From Phoebastria nigripes (Eukaryota; Chordata; Aves; Procellariiformes; Diomedeidae), in NCBI GenBank assembly GCA_035582835.1, contig JAYKAV010002442.1, positions 2,862,852-2,926,851 on the forward strand: a stretch of 64,000 nucleotides of DNA, written 5' to 3'. The translations under genes were made by a program, and so were the position numbers. Position 1 is the stretch's first letter; every line of letters begins with the position of its first letter. The notes beneath the pieces were generated by a model that did no database searches, had not been told where the DNA came from, and saw only the letters and a program-made list of their open reading frames with translations. Below, piece by piece: positions 1-21,800 of this stretch.

Positions 1-350
1 TCTAGCTCACTAATTGGACAGTGGTGAAACAAGATTCAGCACCTGCTGCCTGTATGACTTAACCATTTCTTGCTTGGGGAAGAGTTGTGCTGCAAAACAG
101 CAAGGCTCTGCAGCACATCGCATGCTACCTCCCCATAGGTGTCATGAAAGCGACTCCTCCTATACAAAACTCGCCCTAGCACGCTTGCATCAGTCACCCA
201 TGTCCTCCGGGCTGACTCCCAGTTGTTCTAGCTGGGTCAGGACCCACGCTCTAGCTGGTGGTTCCTTCTTTGAAGCAGGGCTGCTGTAACAGCTAAGCAC
301 ATGCAAACGGCAAGTCTCCAAAACCTTTAATGCATCTCCTTTCTCTCTAG
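1..350 (+). other. MGST3: Intron of MGST3 (3' part of an upstream intron)
   Basis: This stretch ends in a pyrimidine-rich tract and an AG immediately before the first recognised MGST3 coding exon at 351. I see no exon, repeat or RNA gene inside it. The earlier MGST3 exons lie outside the window. Confidence 0.7.
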
Positions 351-885
351 CGGATTGCCACAGGGCTTGGCATCACCTGGATCCTTGGGAGAATCCTGTA
401 TGCCTATGGCTACTACACAGGAGGTAGGTCTTTACCCTGCCAGCACGCAGCAGGTGCTTGGAAACTCAAGTCTCCTACAGTGGCCTCAGGGCTCTTTCCT
501 CCAGCTCACATCAAGGAGGCAGCACAAAGCTTCCAGTCAGGGTGTGGAGAAAAGGGTGCAGGTCCACAGGCTGCTAACTCTGCAGTACGCTTTTCCTACT
601 GATAGGAAGAGCACTCATTAATAATAGCACAGACTGAGGGTAGGTACATGGCCCGAGCTGGCGCCTGCTGTTTTGCCTTGAGATTTATCTCTAGTTCCTA
701 CTCCCTCTAATTTTCAGGATGGGCTACTCTTTCAGTGATGGGCTGCTGAACTGACAAAACATGTCTTTTTTCCAGATCCAAAAAACCGGAGGAGAGGGGC
801 CATTGGTTCAGCTGCACTCATTGGGCTGGTGGGCACAGGCGTGTATTCAGCTTGCCAGCACCTTGGCTGGATCTGCCAGGACTAA
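351..885 (+). CDS. MGST3: Microsomal glutathione S-transferase 3, last two coding exons (partial gene)
   Basis: MGST3 is an integral membrane enzyme of the MAPEG family in the ER and outer mitochondrial membrane. It conjugates glutathione and reduces lipid hydroperoxides. Two exons are visible, 351-423 and 776-885, with a phase-1 junction (G|AT). They encode a C-terminal stretch containing LYAYGYYTGDPKNRRRGAIG, followed by a hydrophobic helix and the QHLGW motif typical of MGST3. The TAA stop is at 883-885. The protein ends at LGWICQD. From memory, human MGST3 runs about a dozen residues further and ends in a Cys-Cys-His that is palmitoylated, so this C-terminus is shorter and lacks the paired cysteines. 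The gene is cut by the window edge on its 5' side. It converges on ALDH9A1 about 1.2 kb downstream, as in mammals. The family call is firm. Confidence 0.93.
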
Positions 886-1011
886 CTGACCATTGTGATG
901 GCTGCCTGGGAAACTAAAGGGATTTTTGTTTTATTTTCTTTTGGAACATTTCATTTCTTACCTGTTTTGGTTTTTGTTTTGGTGGTTTGTTTGTTTTTTT
1001 CCCCTCAATTT

Positions 1012-1017
1012 AATAAA
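1012..1017 (+). terminator. MGST3: MGST3 poly(A) signal AATAAA
   Basis: A canonical AATAAA lies 127 bases after the MGST3 stop codon, in a T-rich 3' UTR, with T-rich sequence following. This predicts a short 3' UTR ending near 1035. Confidence 0.75.
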
Positions 1018-1039
1018 ATGAAGTTGTCAATTCTGTATT

Positions 1040-1980
1040 TTCATTCTAAAATTAGAGAGCTTTCTGAAGAAGTTTTACAGAACACTAGAACTACAGAAAT
1101 CTGCCTGTCAGGCAGAGACGTTCTAGCTTTTATGATTTTGGTGACCAAAAAGCCATCTTGCAATGTTTGTTTAACCCACGCAGCAACAGCCCTGCTCTCT
1201 ATCAGACTACATTTCTGCACCCCTCAATTCATGTCACTCTCAGAGAAGATGTTCCAAACAGAATTAGTATTTATTTGATTGCTAAAAAAAGATGTAGGCA
1301 AACATTTAAGGTTGTTGCTTCATCATGTTTATAAAGAACAGCAGGCCTATAGGAAGGAAGTCAAATAGCTTTCGCTTAAGAGAGGCAGCACTCTATCCTA
1401 TGCTGGAGCGTGCTACCACTCCAGTTGTGCTCCATACTCTGTGTGTGGAGATGATTCTCAGGGCCATGCCTGTCCAGGCAGCATCAGCTCACTATCTCCA
1501 CAGTATTTTGTCCCACCTTGGAAGTGAGGTACAGATAGAAAAAACAAAACTTATGTTTAAAAGAAGGCTAGAGGGGAAAAAAAACAATCCTACTCTTCAG
1601 GCTTTTATGTAGTCAGAGAATAGACAGAGCCTATAGTTACAGGATATCAATGCATCCAAGAGCTTATATGCGCACTGAATAGGGTCCTACCTTTTAAGTA
1701 GCCAAAACCGAAGTTGACTGAGGGTGGAAGACAATGGGGTTCAAGGCATGTAGCAGGGGAAGCAGCCTGGGCCGCTGCCACTGACAAGCCTCTGGTAACA
1801 CCTACATAGCTGCATGTACTGTTGCTGAAAGCCATATTGCTACCTCCTACTCCGAGGTTCCCATCTTCCACCAGATCGGACAGAACAGGCCCACAGGCTG
1901 AGCCCTGTGTGTATATTCCCCCTTGCAGGAGCAGGGTGGCTAAATGCTGCTCCAGCTACACTCCCCCCAGGCACTTACAA
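1040..1980. other. Intergenic spacer between convergent MGST3 and ALDH9A1
   Basis: About 0.9 kb separates the two predicted poly(A) sites. Short open frames here have no recognisable similarity or splice context. I see no repeat family, RNA gene or promoter-like composition. Confidence 0.5.
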
Positions 1981-1991
1981 TTTTAAAGCAC

Positions 1992-1997
1992 TTTATT
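1992..1997 (-). terminator. ALDH9A1: ALDH9A1 poly(A) signal (AATAAA on minus strand)
   Basis: TTTATT on the plus strand, 76 bases beyond the ALDH9A1 stop codon, gives a canonical AATAAA for the minus-strand transcript. The implied 3' UTR is only about 100 bases, which is short for a vertebrate gene, so a more distal site may also be used. Confidence 0.6.
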
Positions 1998-2072
1998 GCT
2001 GTGTAAATGATCCACATCTCTGGTCGACAGGCAAGAACTGGCTGATGCTCCCTTCAGCAGGCCCCAGAGCCA

Positions 2073-10260
<8,188 letters not shown>

Positions 10261-10326
10261 GGCGAGGCTGGAACGGAGGAAGCAGAACCGGGGCAGAAGG
10301 TTCGGCAACCAGGACCGCGCCAGCAT
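10261..10326 (-). other. ALDH9A1: In-frame N-terminal extension of ALDH9A1 from an upstream ATG
   Basis: An ATG at 10326 is in frame with the ALDH9A1 start at 10260 and would add 22 residues beginning MLARSWLPNLLPRF. The stretch has three Arg, no acidic residues and many Leu/Phe, the composition of a mitochondrial presequence. An in-frame TAG lies two codons upstream of this ATG, so it is the first possible start. Its context is weak (C at -3, C at +4), while the downstream ATG has G at -3. Both could therefore be used by leaky scanning. The extended product would be 518 residues. Confidence 0.45.
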
Positions 10327-10510
10327 CGGCTAGGCCGTCGCGGGGGGGAAGCGGTGGGCTGGGGAAATCCCACGGGAGAGGAGCCTGTTCCCCGTGGGAG
10401 CGACGCGACGCCCCGGCGGACACCGCCTCCAGGGCCGCCGCCTACCTCAGGGCCGCGGGGTCCGCCCCACCCCGCGCTCAGGCTCCCCCTGGCGGCTCGG
10501 AGGTAGTACC

Positions 10511-12650
10511 TCCCACCCCACCCAGGGGGACATCGGAGTTTTAAGGGTTTGGGTAAATCGTTAACGTTCGCGAAGAACGAGTCGATACCTAAAAGGCAGA
10601 CNTGCAGGAAAGCAAACGCCTACGGACATATTTGACAGCCATCTAGTGCAGAGTTTCCTGAAAAGTTCCTCTAATAGCTGCGGCCAGGGACAGGACACAA
10701 GACCGCGCAGCAATTCGTGTAAAGGACAAAAAGAGGAGCAAACGAACAGGTCTAGGGCTGTGGGAGATGATCCATGGAGCACCACATGCAGGGGATGAGC
10801 TGCCACACATGTGAATTACCACCCACTGCATCACCAGCTGGCAGTAGTTAAACCTCCTCGAAGAGGTGACCACAGCTGCAATTTCTCTTGAGATAAACAT
10901 ACAGCTTTTTTAAGTTATCCATGAAACAGCACGAAGCACATCCTTTCTTCCTCAAAACCAGAGTCTTCCTGTGGTCATAAAGTTGTTTCTCATTTTGAAG
11001 ATTCTTAGAATTCAGACCTTTTAGTGGCTGAGGTTCAGAAAGCTGTTCTCCTCAGTTCATTATAATGATTAACAACGCCCAGGAAACTACTGACAGCAGA
11101 AAGCAACCAGAATATAGCAGATCAATAATTTTCAGATAATCTTTGGATGCGCAAATGCTTCCCTCTTCAAGTGACAAAGTGTAGTGTGATGCAACGTGGG
11201 CAGATTTGCTGAGGGCAGAGTTTCTGACCNCAGCAGGGAAGGTTACCATACCACACGTAACACAGTTTGGTGCAGTTTGTCATTATGCTTGATCAGATTT
11301 GGCTGTCTTAGTTGGATCTGACAACCATATGCTGCAGAATCAACTACTTCAACAAAGCTGATCCATGCAGGTAAAAAGCTGGGATGTTTCTGGCTTTGCT
11401 GTGGGATCAGACCCTTGAACTAAGAGTCTACACAAGGGAAACAGGAATTACACAACTGAGGCTGCTCCCTGTGGAAGTTTGTNGCTACACTGGACACAAC
11501 GGTAAGTTAAAAAAAAAAAGAAAATGCAGCTTTAGAGCCAGGCAGCATCAGTATACAGTAGATACATATTTGGCTTTCCTTTACCTGCCAAATACTCATT
11601 TTTGAGAGGTAGAGCATTGAATAGAGGTTCCACACTCATGATTTATCTTTAAATAATCCTATAAAAGTGCCTCATACTTATTAGTGAGAATTAATCCAAT
11701 ATTTAGTATTTAACATGGTATTGCACGTGCTCCACACTGCCATAAGGTGTTTCAGATTTATCCCCTTGTCATGCATCTAGTCAAAAATTCCCAGTAAGAG
11801 GCACCGCGTGATAAACCTCTGGTCACAGAAGCAAGAAATCAATAGCCCCGCTAGGTACTGCCTGCTTCAGGAAAACTGTCAGCCTAACTTGAGAGTGGCA
11901 GCAAGATTTATTCACCCCTTTTAAACAAGGTGAGCAGGTTCCAGCCAGCAAGACTGATCCAGATAGTTACCTGGTGAAGCAGAAGACAGTGTAGAGACCT
12001 TCCTGGCCTAAGGATGAAGCCTTTTAAGATGCATACTGATCATCAGTCTGTTTAGCAGTAAACTAAGGAGCATGAACAAAAATGCTGCTGTCATAACCAC
12101 TCAGGCATAACCACAGGGTTCAGTAGCAGTCGATGGTACTGACGTAATTTTAACAGTTTACTCAAGTTTGAAAGCCAAGTTTGTTTCTGTAATTGAGCAG
12201 ATTCTGCCTAAGCAAGCAACTTTTACAGAAGCTGTATAATGCCACAAAAATCTGTGGGGCTGTACTCTGCCAGGAAGACGCAGGCTGACAGTACCTCCAG
12301 AAACACCTGCAACCTCCAAGTGCAGCCTGGCACAGGGGCAGGTTCCAGTGCCTGCAGTCACCTGAGCCAACAAAAAACCTCACCCTCCATGCTGGAAGTT
12401 TTGCAGAGGGAGAACTAAGCACACCTACCTGCCCTGCTCCCTACTACACNGGACTACAGCCAGTATGGCTAAGACAAGAGAGTCATTTCACAGCATGATC
12501 GTTCTGAATTTTCTAAATTGTCTACTTTGCAGATCTCACTCTTGCTATCTGAGTTCATTTCCATGCCGTAAACTAAATCAACTGCACTACATCAATGTAT
12601 TCCTACTTGTCCTACAGTACAATTAAGAGACATCTAAATAAACATGCCCA
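10511..12650. other. Spacer between the ALDH9A1 promoter and the TMCO1 3' end
   Basis: Both neighbours are transcribed leftward, so this is the head-to-tail spacer. It may hold distal TMCO1 3' UTR: another TTTATT (AATAAA on the minus strand) occurs near 11907. I recognise no gene, RNA or repeat family here. Confidence 0.45.
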
Positions 12651-12655
12651 TGCCA

Positions 12656-12661
12656 TTTATT
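12656..12661 (-). terminator. TMCO1: TMCO1 poly(A) signal (AATAAA on minus strand)
   Basis: TTTATT on the plus strand lies about 235 bases beyond the TMCO1 stop. It is the first canonical signal for the minus-strand message. Further signals downstream could give longer 3' UTRs. Confidence 0.5.
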
Positions 12662-12893
12662 TCTCAGAAACACCAGAAACAAAAGGTCAAGTTATCTTCT
12701 GAGAACTTTCTTGGTTTGATGAGCAAACAACTGCTGGTAGAATACTCCAAATGGAAGATGTTTCCAAGACTGTGGCCAATACTGCATAGACTGTTTTTGT
12801 ACATGTGAAGCCTGGTGCAGAATCCCATCTTGTTACCTCCCAAAGGTAGTCTTGTGCACTGGTCAGACCTTCCGTGAAGGCTGTAACTGTGCT

Positions 12894-15800
12894 TTAGGAG
12901 AACTTCCCTGCCTGAGGTGGTGGGCCAAGGAAGCCCCCTGCTTGCTTGGTGGCAGCCCGGGAAGGAGCAAGACCGAGCATCTTCTGGATGTTCTGCAAAA
13001 ACAAGAACAGAAGAGCAGGATAGTGTCAGGCCACAATGAGGGAGACAAAGAGGAAGAAATCCCAACTCTGCTTACAAGTACAACAGTCCCACTAGTTTCA
13101 ACAGATTCAGGTTCTCACCCACATAGCCTTACCAGTCTGGCTACTATATATTGGACCTCTATCCCTATGCATTTAAAAAAAGCTTAGCGCAGAGCCAGAC
13201 AGCCATCCACAATGGCTACAATCAGAGCTGGACCACTCTCCCCCACCTCAGCAAAAGCCTTCTGATCATTAAATCCACATTTGGGTTGAGGGTCCTTTTC
13301 CACCTCCAGCTACACACCACACAGTCAGCTGGCAGGTACCTCATTAATGTTTTTGCACATGGGTTGGTTTAAAAATCAACCTACAATAGTTATCTTTGCA
13401 ATTTAACTGCAGTGCACGCACAGGAGCAGGTTCCTAACATCTGCTCGCAGGCAGAACCAAAGCAGCCCTCAGTTTTCACAAGTTCCAGAAACCCCTGTTG
13501 ATGGCGGCCATCAGAGCCTGAGGGTCTGCAAGCTGGCAAGGAAGGCTCTCTCCTAATGCAGCCGGAATTTGGGTCAGCAACATGGCAACCAGAGCGTGTG
13601 CCAAGTTCAAGTCATGAGCTTAGGCACAGAATTAACATGAATGCTAGTGATGCAGACAGAACAATGGTTCGGTGGAGACATGCAGTATAACAGGACATAT
13701 GTAGCAAACCCCAAAAACTGGCTATTGAGATGACCTCATCTGCATTTGAGCAGGGTGTTTCAGTGGAAAACAACAAACAAAGAGAGAATTAAGTAGCAGA
13801 GCGAGGCATTAGCTAAAAACTCACAGCAGAATATTTACATTTGATGTTTTTCTTGATTTTTTGTGAAATTCCTTTTAAATTTTGCAACAGTGCAACTACA
13901 AAGAGCTACTAGTTCTTTCAGTTTCGTCCTTCACTGTAAATAACTACAGCTCAAGATGCTGCTCACGCAGTGCTGGCAAAACAGGGACATCTGATGCAAG
14001 GGAAAGAAGAAAACAGCTGTGTCTTCCTCATGTCACCAGCTGAGTCCTAGCTATCAAGACAAGAGAAGCTCCCTTCCTCCTTTTGTTCAAACCTGAGTGT
14101 CCTCTCCAAAATAACTGTCAGGATAGGTCATAGAGTTCTTGAACGTTTTGATCATGGAAGGAGAACAAACTGGAAAAAAAAAAAAAGGNAAACTGGAAAA
14201 AAAAAAAAAGGCAGAGAGCTTCATAATTCCACAGTAGCTAAATTAAAAAAAAAAAAAAAAGAGTCAGGAATCATTCCAGGTGGAGACTATGGAAAGGAAG
14301 GTTTCAGCCCACACACAAGCATGAAAGTAAAGGAGGGGAACACTTGAAAAGGAATTGCATCAGGTATAGTCCATGGCCTACATAAATCAGCCTCTGGTTG
14401 ATATTCAGCAGCTGAATATATATGAGAGCACTTCAGTGTGGGAGACTCCTTCTCGTGGTTCCTCTTCTCAGAGCTTCCTTAGTCAAGAGATGGACAGAAA
14501 GGAGAAAACAAAAGCAGCTAAGGGACAGATTCAGCAACACCAGAGGGTGCTGCAGAGTCAGCAGCAGGCAGGACCAGGATCCTACCAGCTTTGTACTGGC
14601 TCACCCGTGGAATAGAGATCCTATCAGAGCATCCATGGAAGCAAGGAAGTGCACACTGCCTCCTCCCGGTTCCTTTAAGTACCAAGAGAGAGGAGAACTG
14701 TGGTGCTAAAGTTCACTCCATCTGCTTGAACGGTTCCAACAGGAAGAGAGATGACATCTTGTCTGTATGTGGATTCCAGACTACAGTCACTGTCCAGCCT
14801 TATCCTTCCATAGTAGTCCCTTCCTTGCTGTGGAAGGCAGCTAGCCTCCTGCACTAGCTGCAAAGTAAGTTTTGCTGGACAGCAATCCTGAAGTCTGTGT
14901 AGCTGGAAACACCAGGGCTGGGGCAAGGTCCTGCAGAAACCTGTCCTGTCTGCTGTGGGACCACGTTGCACAAGGAAGTCTGCAGAGTCTACTTCCAACA
15001 CAAACAAGACCATCACCTTCCAAAGAAAAGGCAGCAAGTGGCTCCCTGCCCCAAGATCAGGCCACGTGGGAAAGTGCACTTCTGGCAGTAGGGATAATTG
15101 CTGGCTCCCTTTCCCACTGGGAATACATTTCAGAGAGAAGCAGCCTAATCTACAGTTCAGGCATGTGTGAAAAGGAAATGAAGACCAGCAAATGCCTGAG
15201 GAACAGCAGCATATTCCTCTTCACAAACAGCATAGGTGAAGGCTGGGAGCTCAGAAACAGGAGCGGGGACAGAGGATGTAACCCTGACATTATGCCTCCN
15301 GCCCAGCCCAGCAGCAGACTTTCCCAGCTGAAACCCAACAGCTCAAGGACCCTAGGAAGGCCTCTCCCAGCAACCCTCCTCTCTCCAAACAGGAAGGCAG
15401 GAGGAACTAGGGGACAGGATTTACGTGCCAGGGAGAGCTGGGAACAGCGCAAAGGAAGTTACTCATTGCGAGTTGACTATTTCGGGAGATGCTGGCCAGG
15501 TCACAGGCAGCAAGCTTCCCAGTCCGTGTTTGAAGAGTTTATCACCCTCACATGCCTGAGGACCACATGAAGAGACTGCCTGATGCTGCTACTGCCCATC
15601 CCACTAATGTCAGTTTAATCATCGTCCAGTTAGACTCCCCACCCTCATGTACTCCCCTGCATTTCCCTCCAGGTCACGTTTTTTTCACACACACAAGAGT
15701 TCCTCTACTTCTGAGCTCCACAGGGACGTCTCTCTTCCCTGCCTTTGACCCCTTCACAGGCAGCTCCAGGATTTAAGGGAAGGCTGAGGGATATATGGTC

Positions 15801-18800
15801 TCCTTAGTTTGTTCACAACCTGTTCCCTGGCTTTTGGTACACTTCCACTCCTCCTCCTGTGTCAGCAGCATCAAGCCAGACACTAACTCCCACATCAGTT
15901 CTCCTCCCTTGGGCTAACAGCTGTTTTGAAGCTGACCTGGCGAGATTTCCCCTTTTGCACACAGTGAAACACAAAGGTCACAGAGCTTTCACCTCCAAGG
16001 TCATCGAAAGCACCAAAAGCAAGTCTTTGGCACCGTTTTAAGCCCTTAATTACTTTCTTCTCCTCTCCCCTGGCCTCTCACAGCCCTTCAAAGTCCTCTT
16101 CCCAATGCTGTTATCAGTTCTTTCAAATAGTAATAAAGCCAAGAGCAGGATGCAAGCAATCACAGCTTCAGTTCCTAGCTTTTGCACAAACTAACATGGC
16201 TGGTCTCTGCCCTTCCCTCCACGTAGCAAGGAGGAAGAAACTGAACTGCCTAACAGCTGGAGAACTGCAGGTATAGTTAACCGCGATCACGTAGATAAGG
16301 CAGCACTGTGAAGACTGCAATCTAACATTTCAGAGCAAAACCACCCTTCTCCAAAGCAACAAAGTAACATCCGTCCTCCACAGGGCCATCAGCATGAACT
16401 CTCAAGCACAAGGGCAAATTTTTTTCTGGAATTTCTCTTGAAAGCCCAAACCACTGCAAACAGCTTGGCATTTCTGCCCAGAACCAGACCGGACCACCAC
16501 TCAGTTCATGCTGTCTACTGATTTCACAATAGGAAACATACGGAAATGCCCAGGACTAAAACTAACCACAGGAATATTTTTGGACAAAAAAAATCCATGG
16601 GGGATTTTTCAGCAAGGGAGTTCCCCGATCAACCCAAAGGGTGCAGAAAAATCTTGCTGACGGTGCTATTTAGTTTCATCTGCAACATTGGAAAGAAGGG
16701 ACTTTCCATGTAACAGGTGAGTAACACAGAGCAGCACCAGACAAGATTGCCTGAAGGAACAGCATCAGACCACAGCATCCCAGAAATTCAGCAAGATGAT
16801 CCTAAGAGCCAAAAAGGTCTCATTTCTTTCAAAGCAGCAAACACTGCTCTAGTTACTGGGAAGCGAAACAAGATTTGTCTTGCAGCAAACAGAATGAGGA
16901 AGTCCCTGGCCTTTGGTACTCTGAAGCTGGCCCTGCTTGGAGTGAGGGGTGGGCCAGATGATCTCCAGGTGACCCTTTCAACATAAATTAGTCTACAATT
17001 CATTATCTACTTTCGCATAGGACCAGACACAGATCCATTTCAATGCAAGCACCCAATACAGAGGGCTATGGAGAATTCGATTCACTAAGCATGCACTTTG
17101 TGACTAAAGGAACTCTCTATTATTAAGCTGCTCCATCAAGCTCACCCAAACTTCTAACAACAGCTGGCATAACACACCACTTCCCTTTGCTGATCTGCTT
17201 TAAGTCTTTAAGTCCCTCGGCACCCCCTGAGGAAAAGCAACAAGTCAGTCAAGGAGAAAAGCAGCAAGAATTCAGGAAGTGAATCAAAGAAAAAGGAAAT
17301 ATAAATACAGAAGAGCAGATAATTTGCAGCTAGTTGCAGCAGCATTCATCCAGCCCCTAGAGTCTATTAACTTATCCCCAGCTCTCTCTGGGGAAATTTG
17401 GCAAAGTAGACTTCTGGTTGCACTGAGAAGGCCCACTTGTCCTCACCAGCCATTCTGCCACTTAAGCTGCTAGTGAACCTTCCTGAACAGGCACTTCCCT
17501 TATCCTCACTGATGCTTCTCTTTTCAAAAGATGGGACTAACCAGCTTTGCTGGGGAGCTATGTGTAGCCTATTCTTGGCTTATCATACCAGACCGCCTTT
17601 CTANGTCACATCCCTAAGACTGGGAGAGACTTGATACCAAGGGTAAAGTTCTTAAGACTCTGAAAAAAAATCAGGCAGTCAGCAAAAACAGGAAGGACAA
17701 ACCCAAAAGAACAGGGTTTCCTCACTTTTCTAGCAAATTTATGGACTGATTGAACCTCTATAGAACCTCAAGCCACCAAGAAAGTTTCCCCTGAAGATGT
17801 TACACCTCTCTTTTCTCATATTACTGTAAAGTCATAATTACTAAGAAGCAGTACTTCGATTGACTTCTGATGGAGCCACTCTCTTGGTATGTCAATCCAC
17901 AAAGTTATCAGACACACACACACACACAAGGAACCAATCCATTTCTGCCAACTCTGTCCTAGCGCCCTGGTGCAAGTCTCCAGTCAAGTCTTCCACACTA
18001 GTCCAGGATAATGGCTGTTTTTATGATCCCAACCTAGAATTGCTTTGAATATGAAGCATAGGAATGAAGGCAAACACAGAAACCACAAACAGATCAAAGA
18101 TTATACATGCAAAACTGGACAGCAGTAATAGACTCCTCTTTATGGACAGAGATGTGCTTTCCCTGCTCCAGGCATGCAAGAGACACAGCAATGTACTCAC
18201 CTGTCTGATTGACATTGTGCAGAGAATGTAGAGGAAGATGAAGGAGCAGTCGGTGTAATCCTCACCCAGAAGATTGCGGTGGGAGAGACCTTGGATGTAT
18301 GAGAGGGGGATAAACGGAAGCTTTGCCACCACTCGGCCATCAAATCTGGAAAAGAGAGCACTGGATCACAACTGGGGACAGTAACAGTCTTTGGCTATAG
18401 AAAGAACAAGTGAGCATCTTCAGGCCACCAGAACAGATAAGACCACATAGAAGGCTAAAAAGCCACGCTGCCTTCTCCAGCCCACCTCTATATACACTAC
18501 ACCAAGGAGGCTAAATACACCCCTCTCACAACTAAATACACCTTTCTCCACACCCAATCATTCACAGGGTAAGTAGGCTTCCCTCAATAACAGTTTTGCC
18601 ATAGTCAGAGCCAAAGTGTTTCATAGTGATTTAAGTGATCAGCTGGACAAGCCGTTGGTTTGTAAAATCTTGGTTGGTGTTGTGCAGTTTACTGGTGCAT
18701 TTTATTTAAAAGTCAAATTTAGCAGATAACTTCCCAGAACACAGTCAGCACTTGAATAAATGATGGATGACTATCACCCTGCTGTATTGCAGTTAATGCA

Positions 18801-21800
18801 AGAAGATGGATTCTTTGCTTTAAGCAAAAGAGCATTTTTTAAGCAAAGCATAAACCAAAGACACCTTTTCCTTTCCTAGAGGAGCTATACTTGTCAGCAC
18901 AAGAAGGTTGCATAAGAGAGCCATCAACGGAATGCTTTTTAATACCAACAGTCTTCTCTGCATTAGCTCTCAAGACGAAGGCAGTGCAGAGGCTGGACNA
19001 TACCACATATTCCAAGCAGCCTGTCCTGCTCCTGGAACTCCTCCAGGTCCACATTCCAGGGCATCAGGCAGGGTGTGAATTCTGGCCAGTTCNCAAAGAT
19101 CTCTCCCAACCCAGACAGTCGACCCAATCTTTTGAAGTAGGTGTGTATGATGCCTCATCAGCATGTGCATATTTGGATGTTATTTTCTCTGCATGTGCTG
19201 ATTTTCTAACAGGTGTTTCTTGTTTCGAGAGATCCTAAATGAGCCTTCTTTCCTGTGGAGATGCATTCACACAACTACAGCTTAAACACACGCCAACTTT
19301 GTTTACATCTCACAGGCAGTTTGGCAAAAGAGCTAGGAACGGATGTTTATCTCCCTGTAACATCCCCCAGCGGCTTAAAATTCTGCATTATTCCTGCTGT
19401 GAGAGTGACAAGTACTTCAGCAGTAGCACCCCAAGGTACCTGCTTTTAATTCCAGCAGGTTTTCACAGTTATCATGAAGGGGTACTGAAATGCACAACTC
19501 CTAAAGTAAGACAGAGAATTGATTGCATTAAAAAGTTTCTGACAAGAGAAAATTGAGACACACAGAAGCTAATNCCTCTCCCAGGAGAAATCCCATCTGC
19601 TTGGATGCCACCACCGCTACAGATCTCGCTGCCCTAGCTTACCGTTTAAGCATTCTGCTCTTTGGGTTTAAACCAGCCTTCNTGACACTTACATATCCTT
19701 CCAGCATGGTCCAACCTGCTGCCCCATTACTACTGATGCTCTAAGAGAGCAAGCCAGTCATCACAGTAATTTCCATTTTGGCTAAGCTGGCACTTGGCAA
19801 AGGTGATGTGCCCAGCCACAGAGTAGCAGCGTCTGCATAGTACTTGTCCAAAGGGCAGCACATCATGCTATTTCCATGCAATTCCTGCTCCTTTTGTCCC
19901 CCAGAGCAATGAACTCATTCAAGAACAGGAAAGGCAAGCAAATGAGGCTACAGCCATTGCAGGTGTCAGCCACCCTTTTCCTCCTTTTCATACCACACCC
20001 ACAGCNCCTCCATGGATGACCTGGCAGTAGCAGCTTCCCAGAGGGAGCCTAAGAACCTCCTGAATTCATAATTGAAGTACTCTCCTCCTGAGACAAGCAG
20101 CTGCTCTTTATGCTATATCAAGAGAATGACAGTACATAAGTGAGAACCAGCTCCATCAAACCATTCTATCAGCTTCAAACAGTGCAAGTACAACCCACCA
20201 AAGCTTCCCTTCAGATACAAATGCACTAGCTACCTTGTACTGAGACCAGGAGCAAAAATTTAACTATCTAGCCCCAAAGGCAAGACAGCCAAATCTTCAG
20301 ATTTTAATTCAATAGCCTCAGCTATTAGCAAGAAAGCTATTTCAATTCGAACAACCAGTGAGCTCTCTGGATACTCCTGCTGTTCATGTTCTCTCTAAAG
20401 AGACAGTTAAAGGAAAGATATGCCCAAAAGCTTCATGTCAACTCTGTGGCTTGTAGCATGGTCTCTGTGGGCAGGAATCCTCAAAGAGGAACAAGACATG
20501 TAAACTTGGTGGTCTTAAAGGAGAAGAAACCAATAAACTGATTTTTTAGGTTAATATCTATGGAAGGAGGAGCCACACAGGATTTAACCAAAATCAATTC
20601 CTTCCTAAAGCTCTTAATGAACTTACAGTCCTGTAACACTTGTCAGTCATAGCATACTCTGAACTGCCTCTTCCCACTCTAGGAAAGTGGGCAGAGTAGG
20701 GTGGGTTTTTTTAGTTTGTTTTTCCATTTGTTTCAGGGGCAGAGATGGTGGTGGTGTTTGTATTGCACCCAAATAGCTAGGCAAGCACTTGAAGGCCTCA
20801 GGTGCAGCACTATAAATCCCCCACAGACGCTATGTTGCTGGGCACGTGACTCACAATGCACCTCCATCCCTGCTCAGGGCTGCAGTGAAATGAGACATCA
20901 ATGACTCAAGACTGTACCCAAATTTTTAAGTCCTTTAGTGCTGTGTTCCTCTGCCCAGTTTCACAGCATTCCAGGGAATGCTAGATGCTTAAATCTGACT
21001 AAGCTGAATAAAGAAAGAGTCCACACAGTGGCACTTCTGTTATTATGTTACGCCCTGTTTGCAATTTATCCACCCACAGATCTGCAGTAAAATAACAATT
21101 GACTGTATCCTGGGGACTGCCAGCACAGAGGCCAAAGGTTTTGGTGCCCAAGAACGTAAATTCCTGTTTGCAGGACAAATATATTGCCCAGATATTAAGC
21201 AGCCTCCCGAAGGTTATACTAACCATATTCATGTTACCTTCAGATTTAACAGCCAATGGGAAGTTCACATTTCAAGACTGAATCAAGTTTTAAAAGTCAA
21301 GCACAGTCTTTCAGTTTTGCATGTCTGAAACAAAGTTGTCTATAACCAAGCAAACCAGTTTGGGCTTTTTTTTTGTCTTTGTTTTTTTAAAACTAGACCT
21401 ATCCTAGNTCATTTTTAAAGCAAAGGAAGATTAGAGCCCATGCCTGGACCTGTTAGTATTTTGACTCTGATCATCTTAAGTAGGGCAACAATGACTCTAC
21501 AATTACAGCTCATTTCTAAGGGCAAGGGAGCTGACACAGTTTTACTTGCAAAAGCATTCTTTGGTCACACTATTATAGCAAAGCTAAAGAAGCTGAAGAC
21601 TGTAGCTGCTTGCTCAACATCTACCAAACCTGCCCTTATCAAGATGTCCCCAAGCAGAAAGGATGTTAGAGTTGTGTCTAGATTGAATGCAATTTATTCA
21701 ATTTGATTGCATTCAGCATGCAGTGTTCCCTCTTGAGCAGAACATGCATGTGGTGACCAAACAACCGCATCTTCATATGAAATATTGATCCATGTTATAC

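Noticed and set aside
14872..15570. 232-codon plus-strand open frame in TMCO1 intron 6
   Set aside because: Contains an N and shows no domain or codon pattern. It lies antisense in a large intron without splice context.
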